Shown here piece by piece: positions 6,468 to 13,644 of a DNA stretch of 14,416 nt (positions are counted from its first letter, which is position 1; the number at the start of each line of letters is the position of its first letter). The position numbers were made by a program, and so were the translations under genes. The stretch is from DATLHO01 sp035539855. Its GTDB lineage: Bacteria > Bacteroidota > Ignavibacteria > OLB7. The notes beneath the pieces were generated by a model. That model worked only from the letters and a program-made list of their open reading frames with translations, was not told where the DNA came from and searched no databases. The stretch is from the NCBI GenBank assembly GCA_035539855.1, contig DATLHO010000286.1, forward strand, positions 1 to 14,416, written 5' to 3'.

Positions 6468-7796
6468 ATGAGCCTGCACCATCGTCTCGATCGTCATCGC
6501 ATCGTCACCGTCGTCGTCGGGATCGTGCTCGTTGCCGCGATCCTCGTGGTGACGCGGTTCGTGCAGATGCAGAACAACGGCGACGGCTGGCGCGTGCTGC
6601 GATCGGCTCAGATCGATGCGCCGAACGACTACTTCGCCTGGAAGTCCTTCCCACGGTACTTCGACTTCACGCCCCTCGACGCGTTGACCCCGAGGTATCT
6701 CGTTCCGGCGAGTCCGACCGCCGCGATCGTCGAGGCGATTTCGTTCTCGCAGCGAGCGCTCGGTTTCAGTCGCTTCGACTTCATGGCGGTTACCGCGCTC
6801 TACGCCGTGCTTTACGTCGCGGGTCTCATGCTGCTGATCGGCCGGGTGCGCCGCGCGTTCTGGATTCCGGCAGCGGTCCTGCTGTTCAATCCATACATCC
6901 TCGCCTACTTCAACTCGCCGTACGAAGAGAGCCTCTTCATCGCTCTCTCGCCACTGCTCGCGCACTTCATCTCGAACGGAATGAGGCCCCGAAGTGCCGC
7001 CAGCGCAACGGCTCTGGTGATCTCGATCGTCAAGGTGCAGTTCGCGCCCGCCGCTCTGCTGGGACTCGGCCGTGATTCCGCTCGCAGGACGATCATCTAT
7101 CTCGTCATCGTGCTCGCCGTTCTCGTTGCCTCGATTCTGAAATCGAATGCCCTCCGCGCATCGAACGACTACAATCGCTTCTTCAATGGACTCGCCTACA
7201 GTGCGTCGGACGTGTCGACGTGGCGGGCGAACGAGTTTCTCGAGCGTCGCGCCGCCGCGGATACGCTCGTCGACGGGAGTGGGATCGACCTGCCTGCAGA
7301 CATCGGCGCACAACGACAGCTCTGGGGAAGCTCGTACTGGCCGACGGGCATCGAGCAGGATACGGCCCGGCAACAGTTCGTCGCCGAGCATGTTCGAGGA
7401 TGGTACTGGCAAACGCTGGGTGCGAACCCTTCGTTGATGGTCGACGCCGTCGTTCAGCCGGTCGCGACGGCGATCGCAGCGGACTACCGGCTCCGCTACA
7501 TTTTCCGTTCGGAGCTTGCCGAAGGCTGGCTCGCTGTGGGCACGGTGACGATGCGATACTTCGGCTGGATAGTCCTCATCGCATCGATCGCATCGATCGC
7601 GGTGGCAGCGCGTCGCCGCAATGCGCGCGCGATGCTCTTTGCGGTGGTCGCGCTTCTATACCCGATCCTCGCGGTCTATGGTGACGGGTACTACGAGCTC
7701 GAAAAGCACCTGCTGCCGGTGTTCAACCTGGCGGTCGTCGTCTCGCTGGGGATTGCCGCGACGCCTCGCGAGCGCTCGACATCGGACGAACGCTGA
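6468..7796 (+). CDS. Polytopic membrane protein, GT-C glycosyltransferase-like
   Basis: The 442-residue protein has a cytoplasmic basic N-terminus and about nine predicted membrane segments: 11-30, 104-125, 131-147, 152-170, 175-198, 207-224, 363-380, 387-404 and 415-430. Two large soluble loops lie at 31-103 and 226-362. NSPYEESLFIAL (149-160) recalls the YxESLF motif of PIG-V-like GT-C mannosyltransferases. The first loop holds an acidic GDGW (38-41), where GT-C enzymes often keep a catalytic acid. A lipid-linked sugar transferase role is thus possible but unproven. No glycan or cell-wall genes are nearby. The start at 6468 places the first membrane segment right after a basic leader; upstream in-frame codons would add a non-hydrophobic Arg-rich tail. 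No Shine-Dalgarno sequence is seen. Confidence 0.75.
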   Translation: MSLHHRLDRHRIVTVVVGIVLVAAILVVTRFVQMQNNGDGWRVLRSAQIDAPNDYFAWKSFPRYFDFTPLDALTPRYLVPASPTAAIVEAISFSQRALGFSRFDFMAVTALYAVLYVAGLMLLIGRVRRAFWIPAAVLLFNPYILAYFNSPYEESLFIALSPLLAHFISNGMRPRSAASATALVISIVKVQFAPAALLGLGRDSARRTIIYLVIVLAVLVASILKSNALRASNDYNRFFNGLAYSASDVSTWRANEFLERRAAADTLVDGSGIDLPADIGAQRQLWGSSYWPTGIEQDTARQQFVAEHVRGWYWQTLGANPSLMVDAVVQPVATAIAADYRLRYIFRSELAEGWLAVGTVTMRYFGWIVLIASIASIAVAARRRNARAMLFAVVALLYPILAVYGDGYYELEKHLLPVFNLAVVVSLGIAATPRERSTSDER

Positions 7797-7839
7797 GTCG
7801 CGCATTCGGCGGCTGCCGGTGTAGGCGTGCACATCGCTC

Positions 7840-7868
7840 TTGGACTCGACGCGGCCATGGCCTATGTT
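7840..7868 (+). promoter_or_regulatory. Sigma70-like promoter of the small Cys protein gene
   Basis: TTGGAC (7840-7845) and TATGTT (7863-7868) are separated by exactly 17 bp, the best -35/-10 pair on the plus strand of this window. Transcription would start near 7875, giving a leader of about 37 nt before the ATG at 7912. The -10 extends to TATGTTCG. This supports a start at 7912 rather than at the in-frame ATG at 7840, which lies inside the promoter. Confidence 0.6.
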
Positions 7869-7911
7869 CGCGGCGCGCCGACGCGAACTCTCCCCACATC
7901 CGGATACGACC

Positions 7912-8262
7912 ATGTGTGCCAGTTGCCCCTTGCTGATCCAGGAAAACGCCCTCGGACGAATCCGGCGCAGCCGCTGCTGTGGCAAGATGAAGGTCGAGGT
8001 GGGCAACATGATGTTGACGATGACCGAGGCGGGCTTCGATCGCTTCGTCGAGTTCGTCGAGGCGCTGACGCCGGAGTCGATCGCGCGTCAGGGCTCCGGT
8101 GCGGGAGCGTCTCGGCGGCTGGCAATCGAGCTGCATCCGACGGGTCTGTGCCTGACGGTCGATCGCTTCGAGCTCGACGAGCTGCAGGCGCTGCTGCTCG
8201 GCGCGCGCGGCTACCTCGAGCTCTGTCGCGACGTGACCGAGTCGATTCGGCCGATGAACTAG
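7912..8262 (+). CDS. Small cysteine-motif protein, DUF6686-like (tentative)
   Basis: The 116-residue product starts MCASCP (C2, C5) and has a second cysteine pair C22-C23 in SRCCGKMKVEVGN, a possible four-Cys metal site. NMMLTMTEAGFDRFVEFVEAL (31-51) is a predicted amphipathic helix region. A Gly/Ser linker follows, then a strand and helix unit (RLAIELHPTGLCLTVDRFELDELQALLLGARGYLEL). The layout C..C, GN, beta strand and F..F helix recalls small DUF6686-type proteins of Bacteroidota, whose function is unknown. I could not confirm this, so treat it as a hint. The promoter ends upstream of 7912, which favours this start. No strong ribosome binding site is seen. It is a single-gene unit, convergent with the hybrid kinase. 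Confidence 0.7.
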   Translation: MCASCPLLIQENALGRIRRSRCCGKMKVEVGNMMLTMTEAGFDRFVEFVEALTPESIARQGSGAGASRRLAIELHPTGLCLTVDRFELDELQALLLGARGYLELCRDVTESIRPMN

Positions 8263-8325
8263 AGCGGGCGAAGGGCGGAGCCTGATGTCCCACACCGGCC
8301 GCCGAGCGGGGCCGTCTCCGACTGC

Positions 8326-10575
8326 CTACCGCAGTGCGATGCGCCGGGCGAGGTCGTCGATCTCGTTGAGGAGCCGGTCGAGGTCGAGCGGCTTGACCAG
8401 GTAGCTCGTGAATCCCGATTCGACGCTGAGCGCGACGTCCGCCGCATCGCCTGAGCCGCTCATTGCGATGCCCATCACACCGCCCTGCCGACGCAACTGC
8501 CGCATGAGATCGAAGCCCGTCGCATTCGGCAGGTAGATATCCGACACGAGGACGTCGATGCGGATGCCCTGCGCGAGTCGCAGAGCCTCCTCGGCGCTTC
8601 CCGCCTGCACCACCGCATACCCCCGGGCCTCGAGCCACATCGTCAGCGCCTCGCGCAACGGCAGATCATCTTCGACGACGAGCACGCGCAGCCGGCTGCG
8701 CCGCTGGCCGTCGCTGCCGATCGGTCCCGCGCCTGCCAGCGGAAGCTCGACGCTGAACGTCGTGCCGCGCCCCGGACCCTCGCTGTGCGCAGTGATGGTA
8801 CCGCCGTGGAGGTCGACGATCGAGCGGCTGATCGCCAGTCCGAGACCAAGTCCCTGGCGGCGCTCCGCCGGCGCCTGGGCGAAGAGGTCGAAGATGCGCT
8901 GAAGGTCGTCCGGCTCGATGCCGATGCCGGAGTCGGCGATGTCGACACGCACGCGCTCGCGCGCGGAGCTCGTCGCGATCGCGATCGTGCCGCCCTGCGG
9001 CGTGAACTTCGCGGCGTTGCGCACGAGGTTCCAGAAGACCTGCGTCAGTCGCTCGGGGTCGGCGATGAGCACGTCGTCGGCGGCGTCGAGGTCGATGCTC
9101 AGGCGAAGCTGCTTCTGGTCGATTTCGCCGCAACAGACGTCGACCACGTTGCGCAGCACATCGTGCAGCCGCACCTCGGCGCGGTGGATGCGCAGCTTGC
9201 CGCTGGCGATGCGCGTGACGTCGAGAAGGTCGTCGATCAGGCGCGCCTGCACGTCGACGTTACGGCGCGCGGTGTCGATCAGCGGGCGCAGCTCGGCGTC
9301 GAGCCGCTCGTCGCCGGAGAGCATGTCGAGAATCATCTTGACCGGGTTCAACGGCGTGCGCAGCTCGTGGCTGAGCACCGCCAGGAATCGGTCCTTCGCG
9401 AGGTTGGTCCGCTCGCTGTCGTTCTTCGCATCCTGCAGCGCAAGCTCGGCGGCCTTGCGCGTGGTGATGTCGGTGCACGCTCCGAGAAGCACCGACGGAC
9501 GGCCCTGCTCGTCGCGGGTGAGCACGCTGCGGTTGGTCATCCACCGCGTCCGTCCGTCCGGATGAATCACCCGGAACTCGTGGATGTAGTCGAGCCCCTC
9601 GCGCGCGATCCGCCCCATCTGCGTCGCCATCATCGGACGATCGTCGGGATGGAGCATCGGCAGGATGTCGGCTGTGCAGTAGACGGGATCGGAGGGGCTT
9701 CGTCCGAAGAGCGCGTAGAGGTTGTCGTCCCAGTCGATGACGTCGCGCTGGATGTCCCATCGATACGTGCCCGTCAGCGACGCCGCGAGCACGGTATCGA
9801 GCCGCTCGCTGCTGTCGCGCAGGGCGCGCTCGACCGACTTGAGCCGATCGACGTCGGTGCTCGTGCCATACCACAACCGCACCGCGCCGCTCTCGTCGCG
9901 ATGCGCCACCGCGCGTGACAGGTACCAGCAGTAGTTCCCCGAGTGGTGCAGCAGCCGATGCTCGACTTCGAGCACCGAGCGCGTGCGCGCGGCCCGCGCC
10001 CAGGCGCGAAGCGTCCTGCGCACGTCATCCGGATGAATGATCGAGAGCCACCGGCCGATGTGCGCCTGCTTCGCCGCGCGTCCGGTGACGACCTCGACCC
10101 GGTCGTTCAGATGCTGGATCGAACCGTCGAGCAGCAGCGCCCACATCATGTGCGGCGCGGCGGAGGCAAGCGCGCGGAACCGGCTCTCGCTCCATCGCAG
10201 CGACTCCTCGGCGACTTTGCGCTCGGTGATGTCGATCACCGTGCCGACGTAGCCGAGGTACGCGCCGGTCGCCGACGTCCTGGGCGCGCCGCGATCGAGC
10301 ATCCAGCGGTAGGCGCCATCGGCGCGACGGATCCGGTACTCGATCGAGAACGACTGCAGGGCCGCAAGCGCGGTCGCCATCGCCGCACTCCGCCGTTCAC
10401 GATCGTCCGGATGCACCACCTCGTTCCAGTCCGAGCCGTCGTCGCGACGCCTCGGCCTCCCCGTCAGTTCCGTCCATCGGGCGTTGACGTAGACGCACTC
10501 GCCGTCCGGGTTCGTGACCCAGACGATCGCGGGCACGAGCTCCGCTATGTCGTCAAAACGTTCGTCGAGTGTCAT
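8326..10575 (-). CDS. Hybrid sensor histidine kinase, three PAS domains plus receiver
   Basis: The 749-residue protein has no membrane segment and should be a cytosolic sensor. Counting from the ATG, three PAS/PAC units occupy about 1-123, 126-250 and 255-380; each ends in a PAC-type segment such as GYVGTVIDITERK. HisKA follows at about 393-458 with phospho-acceptor H403 in SHELRTPLNP. The HATPase lies at about 500-615 with N520 in RNAAKF, D548 in DSGIGI and the GLGLGLAIS lid glycines. A C-terminal REC (about 630-748) has acidic D636/D637, phospho-acceptor D679 in SDIYLPN and K728 in VKPLD. All catalytic residues are present. There is no output domain, so a separate phosphotransfer protein or regulator is needed. 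A TTG start two codons earlier (10581) is less likely than the ATG. The gene is divergent from a second PAS kinase. Confidence 0.94.
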   Translation of the reverse strand: MTLDERFDDIAELVPAIVWVTNPDGECVYVNARWTELTGRPRRRDDGSDWNEVVHPDDRERRSAAMATALAALQSFSIEYRIRRADGAYRWMLDRGAPRTSATGAYLGYVGTVIDITERKVAEESLRWSESRFRALASAAPHMMWALLLDGSIQHLNDRVEVVTGRAAKQAHIGRWLSIIHPDDVRRTLRAWARAARTRSVLEVEHRLLHHSGNYCWYLSRAVAHRDESGAVRLWYGTSTDVDRLKSVERALRDSSERLDTVLAASLTGTYRWDIQRDVIDWDDNLYALFGRSPSDPVYCTADILPMLHPDDRPMMATQMGRIAREGLDYIHEFRVIHPDGRTRWMTNRSVLTRDEQGRPSVLLGACTDITTRKAAELALQDAKNDSERTNLAKDRFLAVLSHELRTPLNPVKMILDMLSGDERLDAELRPLIDTARRNVDVQARLIDDLLDVTRIASGKLRIHRAEVRLHDVLRNVVDVCCGEIDQKQLRLSIDLDAADDVLIADPERLTQVFWNLVRNAAKFTPQGGTIAIATSSARERVRVDIADSGIGIEPDDLQRIFDLFAQAPAERRQGLGLGLAISRSIVDLHGGTITAHSEGPGRGTTFSVELPLAGAGPIGSDGQRRSRLRVLVVEDDLPLREALTMWLEARGYAVVQAGSAEEALRLAQGIRIDVLVSDIYLPNATGFDLMRQLRRQGGVMGIAMSGSGDAADVALSVESGFTSYLVKPLDLDRLLNEIDDLARRIALR

Positions 10576-10827
10576 GGGCAAGCACGGTGCTGCCGGTCTG
10601 GCGATGATCTGCGGTCGGTCCTGATGGCGATCCGGCGACGGAGAGCCCGCTGTGCGCCGAATGAGAATGCGACGGATCGATCCGCCCGGAGGACGGTCGG
10701 AAGGCCCCTTTGCGAGCGTCTGGAAGGATTTGCGGCTGGCGAGCGCGTGGTGCGCACCGCCGATCGACCCTCTGACGGGTCAGAGCCCGCAACGGCAGAA
10801 GATACGGCTCGCCGGCTAATCTCGCCG

Positions 10828-10867
10828 AATGCATTATGCAATCTCGGAACTGGCAAGGGCATTGCAT
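10828..10867. promoter_or_regulatory. AT-rich dyad and inverted copy, candidate operator
   Basis: AATGCATTATGCAAT at 10828-10842 contains TGCAT-T-ATGCA, and the ATGCAAT half recurs inverted as ATTGCAT at 10861-10867 after an 18-bp spacer. It stands out in a GC-rich background and lies 90-130 bp upstream of the single-PAS kinase start. It resembles a transcription-factor site or a looped leader structure. No factor can be named. Confidence 0.3.
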
Positions 10868-10944
10868 GAAGGGCTCTCGTGGCTGCCTGCTGGTTGCACA
10901 CTGAACGGTCAGGTGCGACATGGCGGGAGATCCAGGGACAATGC

Positions 10945-10954
10945 GGAGGGGGAG
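10945..10954 (+). promoter_or_regulatory. Strong ribosome binding site that sets the kinase start
   Basis: GGAGGGGGAG ends 3 bases before the ATG at 10958, with the GGAGG core 8 bases away. It is much stronger than the signals before most other genes here. It decides against the in-frame ATG at 10829, which has no Shine-Dalgarno sequence. Confidence 0.8.
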
Positions 10955-10957
10955 ACG

Positions 10958-12079
10958 ATGGGCGGACACGATTCGATGAGGACAACGGACGCCGACGAGG
11001 CCGCGATCCTACGACGAATGATCGAGACGATCGACGAGTACGCGATCTTTGCGATCGACGAGGACGGAATCATCACCAGCTGGAATCCCGGTGTCGGGAA
11101 GCTCCTCGGCTATGAGCGCCATGAGTTCGTCGGCCGGCACGTGCGGATGATCTTCACGCAGGACGATGTCGATTCCGGCGCGCTCGATCGGGAGCTCGCG
11201 GCGGCGCGTCGCAACGGCCGCGCGTCCGATCGCCGAACGCTGCGTCGCAAGGACGGCAGCCGGATGATCGCCGATGGGTCGGTGGTGGCTCTGCGCGAAG
11301 GAGACCGGTTCGTCGGCTACGCCAAGATCATTCACAGCGACGACGAGCGCCATCGGCTCGAAGGCGAGCTTGCCGAGGCGCGCCGGCAGAGCGAGCGATT
11401 CGTCACGTCGGCCTCGCACGAGCTGCGCACGCCGCTCATGGCGATCCTCGGCTGGATCCGCGTGCTCCAGGAGACGGATGTGCGACCCGACGAGCTGCGC
11501 GCCGCCCTCCGGATCATCGAGCACAACACGCTCGTCGAGCACCGTCTCGTCGAGGAGCTGCTCGACTCCGCGCGACTGCTCTCCGGCACGCTCGAGCTCG
11601 CGCGGGAGCCGGTCGACCTGCGGCAGACGGTCGTCGAGGAGGTCGAGGCGATCCGCGATGTCGCGCGCGACAAGGAGATCCGCATCGATATGGCCATCGG
11701 CGACGAGCCGTTGATCGTCGAGGCCGACGGCGAGCGCGTGCGGCAGATCCTGAGGATCCTCCTCTCGAACGCGACGAAGTACACGCTGGAGAACGGACTG
11801 GTGCACGTCGAGCTCTCACGAAGCGGCACCGACGCCGAGCTCGTCGTCAGCGATTCCGGCGTCGGCATCGAGCCGGAGTTCCAGGCGCACCTCTTCGAGC
11901 GCTTCCGTCAGGCATCGAACCTCGGCACGCTCTCTGACTCCGGGGTCGGTCTCGGTCTCAGCATCGCGCGCGAGCTGGTCGAGCTGCACGACGGCGAGAT
12001 CACTGCGGCAAGCGAGGGTCCCGGACGTGGCGCGCGCTTCGTCGTGCGCCTGCCGATCAGGCGCGGCACGGGCGATTAA
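10958..12079 (+). CDS. PAS sensor histidine kinase
   Basis: The 373-residue cytosolic kinase has one PAS/PAC unit at about 15-125 (IDEYAIFAIDEDGIITSWN, then LLGYERHEFVGR and a closing GYAKIIHSDD). HisKA follows at about 145-210 with phospho-acceptor H154 in SASHELRTPL, and the HATPase at about 250-368 with N271 in LLSNATKYT, D299 in DSGVGI and the lid GVGLGLSIA (329-337). There is no transmembrane or receiver domain. The PAS core lacks an obvious heme or flavin signature, so the stimulus is unknown. It is divergent from the three-PAS hybrid kinase, and the two may feed one relay, which is inference. Its stop overlaps the stop of the convergent metallophosphoesterase gene. No cognate response regulator is in the window. 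Confidence 0.93.
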   Translation: MGGHDSMRTTDADEAAILRRMIETIDEYAIFAIDEDGIITSWNPGVGKLLGYERHEFVGRHVRMIFTQDDVDSGALDRELAAARRNGRASDRRTLRRKDGSRMIADGSVVALREGDRFVGYAKIIHSDDERHRLEGELAEARRQSERFVTSASHELRTPLMAILGWIRVLQETDVRPDELRAALRIIEHNTLVEHRLVEELLDSARLLSGTLELAREPVDLRQTVVEEVEAIRDVARDKEIRIDMAIGDEPLIVEADGERVRQILRILLSNATKYTLENGLVHVELSRSGTDAELVVSDSGVGIEPEFQAHLFERFRQASNLGTLSDSGVGLGLSIARELVELHDGEITAASEGPGRGARFVVRLPIRRGTGD

Positions 12080-13224
12080 TCCGCGGCCCGGCCGCGGCGC
12101 AGTGTGACGACGGTGATCTCCGGCAACGCGCCGATGCGAAACGGGATGCCCCAGTAGTTCGTTCCGGGATTGACGTAGAGCAATGAGCCGTCGCGACGAT
12201 GGAGATCCATCGAATGCTCCAGGAAGGGGGAGGCGAGGCTCCACCCGAGGCGGGGAATGGAGAACTGGCCGTGGTGAGTATGACCGCTGAGCGTGAGCTC
12301 GACGCCGCGTTCGGCGAGGGCCGGCCAGAGAACAGGGTTGTGCGCGAGCGCGACGACGAACGCGCCATCGGGGATTGCGCCGAGCGTGCGATCGATGTCT
12401 GGCACCGCTTCACTTGCGCGAAGCGAGACGGCCGTCGCGGCGGGATCACCGGTCCCGGCGAGCCAGAACGTCGCGCCGTTGTGCTCGATCTCCATGGCCT
12501 CGTTGACGAGCACGTTGATGCCCGCGGCCTCGAGGCCCGCGCGCACGCCGCTCCATCCGGCGTAGATGTCGTGGTTGCCCGCGATCGCGTGGACGCCGAG
12601 AGGGGCGTCGAGTCCGGCGAACGCACGTGCGAACGGCTCGGTGTCCCCGGCGTAGTCGTCGACCTGGTCGCCGGTGAGCGCGATCAGGTGAGGACGGGCG
12701 GCCGCCGTCGCTGCGGCGATGCGCTCGAGATGCCGACGAGACGTGTGCGGCCCGACGTGAAGATCCGAGATCTGCACGATGCGCAGCCCGTCGAGCCCGG
12801 CCGGCAGCGCCTCAAAGCGCAGCTCGAGCGGGCGAACGACGAGTCGGCGCGAGCCGACGTAGCCCCAGAGCATCAGGACGATGTAAAGGGCGGTGGCCGA
12901 GACGATCGCGAGGCGCCCGGCCTCTCCGGCACTGCCGAACGGCAGACCGACGAGGACCGAGACGATGGCGATCGCGGTCAGGATCGGCAGTAGCAACTGC
13001 ACGTACCAGAAGGGCCGAAACACGAGTCGCCGCATCGACGCCGACGGATACCGACGGCCGAGCATGCTGCGCGCCATCGGCACGACCGGCGCTAGAGCGA
13101 GGAGCGCGACGGACACTACGGTGACGGCTCCGCCGGGAATGCCCGGCGCCAGGAGCGCTCCGATCACGAGCCAGCACAGCGCATTCCAGGCGGCGAGCAC
13201 GCCGAGTACTTTCCAGAAGGTCAT
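12076..13224 (-). CDS. Membrane-anchored metallophosphoesterase (YkuE/YaeI-like)
   Basis: The 382-residue protein has four N-terminal membrane segments (about 5-27, 32-52, 73-95, 104-124) followed by a calcineurin-like phosphoesterase domain from about 147. Metal-binding motifs are complete: SDLHVG with D154 and H156, TGDQVDD with D186, GNHD with N217 and H218, H295 in LAHNP, and GHTHHGQ with H315 and H317. The terminal VNPGTNYWGIPFRIGALPEITVV is typical of the YkuE/YaeI branch, some of which hydrolyse UDP-diacylglucosamine or related lipids in the envelope. The membrane anchor supports a lipid or envelope substrate, but this is inference. The gene lies 24 bp after the small unrecognised gene, probably in one operon. 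No good ribosome binding site is seen. Its stop overlaps that of the convergent kinase. Confidence 0.9.
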   Translation of the reverse strand: MTFWKVLGVLAAWNALCWLVIGALLAPGIPGGAVTVVSVALLALAPVVPMARSMLGRRYPSASMRRLVFRPFWYVQLLLPILTAIAIVSVLVGLPFGSAGEAGRLAIVSATALYIVLMLWGYVGSRRLVVRPLELRFEALPAGLDGLRIVQISDLHVGPHTSRRHLERIAAATAAARPHLIALTGDQVDDYAGDTEPFARAFAGLDAPLGVHAIAGNHDIYAGWSGVRAGLEAAGINVLVNEAMEIEHNGATFWLAGTGDPAATAVSLRASEAVPDIDRTLGAIPDGAFVVALAHNPVLWPALAERGVELTLSGHTHHGQFSIPRLGWSLASPFLEHSMDLHRRDGSLLYVNPGTNYWGIPFRIGALPEITVVTLRRGRAAD

Positions 13225-13248
13225 AGGTCGGCGTTCGACGTAACGGGA

Positions 13249-13560
13249 TCAACCGGGTTGCGGCGCGCCCGTGTCGCCGTCACGATCAGACGTGCGCGCC
13301 GGCGCAGCGCCGCTCGCGCCGAGCCTGCGCAGCAGCGCGTTTCCCATCTCCAGGAGCAATCCGCTCTCGACACGGACGCGCAACGATTCCTTCGACCGCG
13401 AGATGTCGACCGCGCCCGAAGCGTAGCTGTTGCGCAGCAGCGCCTCGGCGATGCGGGCAAGCCGGCCGCTGAGCTCGAACCGCCTTCCCGACGCGAACAG
13501 CGCGAGCACTTCGCGAAGGCTCCCCTTCTCGAAGTGTGCAAGCCACCACGGTAGCGTCAT
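13249..13560 (-). CDS. Unrecognised 103-aa protein
   Basis: I do not recognise this family. The product begins MTLPWWLAHFEKGSL, then has two predicted amphipathic helices (about 14-26 and 34-48: SLREVLALFASG, LSGRLARIAEALLRN). A short beta-like part (GAVDISRSKESLRVRVES) and a third helix (LLLEMGNALLRRLG) follow. The C-terminal 20 or so residues are Gly/Ala/Asp-rich and probably disordered. There is no signal peptide, membrane segment, cysteine or catalytic motif. GGAGGAGG at 13566-13573 on the minus strand sits just before this ATG, which favours it over a GTG at 13593. It lies between the DoxX and metallophosphoesterase genes on the same strand, so it is likely co-transcribed. Clean codon structure and the strong ribosome binding site support a real gene. 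Confidence 0.75.
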   Translation of the reverse strand: MTLPWWLAHFEKGSLREVLALFASGRRFELSGRLARIAEALLRNSYASGAVDISRSKESLRVRVESGLLLEMGNALLRRLGASGAAPARTSDRDGDTGAPQPG

Positions 13561-13562
13561 CG

Positions 13563-13573
13563 TTTCCTCCTCC
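13563..13573 (-). promoter_or_regulatory. Strong ribosome binding site of the 103-aa protein
   Basis: On the minus strand this reads GGAGGAGGAAA, ending 2 bases before the ATG at 13560, with the nearest GGAGG core about 5-8 bases away. It fixes the start and argues that this small frame is translated. Confidence 0.75.
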
Positions 13574-13644
13574 ACGTTGGGTTCCTTCACCACTTCCCAT
13601 GCGTGCAGCGTGACAACGATGATGCCACCTGCCGTGGCCGGGCA

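Larger units (their letters stand above)
10576..10957. other. Intergenic region between divergent histidine kinases
   Basis: This 382-bp spacer should contain both kinase promoters. Arg/Pro-rich frames cross it but look non-coding. Seen in it: a TAATCTCG box at 10817-10824, the AT-rich dyad at 10828-10842, a matching inverted copy ATTGCAT at 10861-10867, and the strong ribosome binding site at 10945. No clear -35/-10 pair is seen for the minus-strand kinase. Its length is large for such a compact region and suggests regulation. Confidence 0.5.

Noticed and set aside
7827..8285. Alternative plus-strand frame over the small Cys protein
   Set aside because: Arg/Gly/Asp-rich with no pattern of helices or strands; the chosen frame has a regular hydrophobic pattern and a fitting promoter.
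8263..8325. Possible bidirectional terminator between the Cys protein and hybrid kinase genes
   Set aside because: Only imperfect GC-rich pairing (CGGCC with GGCCG) and no T run on either strand.
8785..9918. Plus-strand open frame inside the hybrid kinase
   Set aside because: Composition (Arg, Asp, Val, Glu-rich) is that of a shadow in a GC-rich gene; the opposite strand encodes intact PAS, HisKA and HATPase motifs.
10829..10957. N-terminal extension of the one-PAS kinase from an ATG at 10829
   Set aside because: No ribosome binding site there, while a very strong one precedes 10958; the extension would also place the AT-rich dyad in coding sequence.
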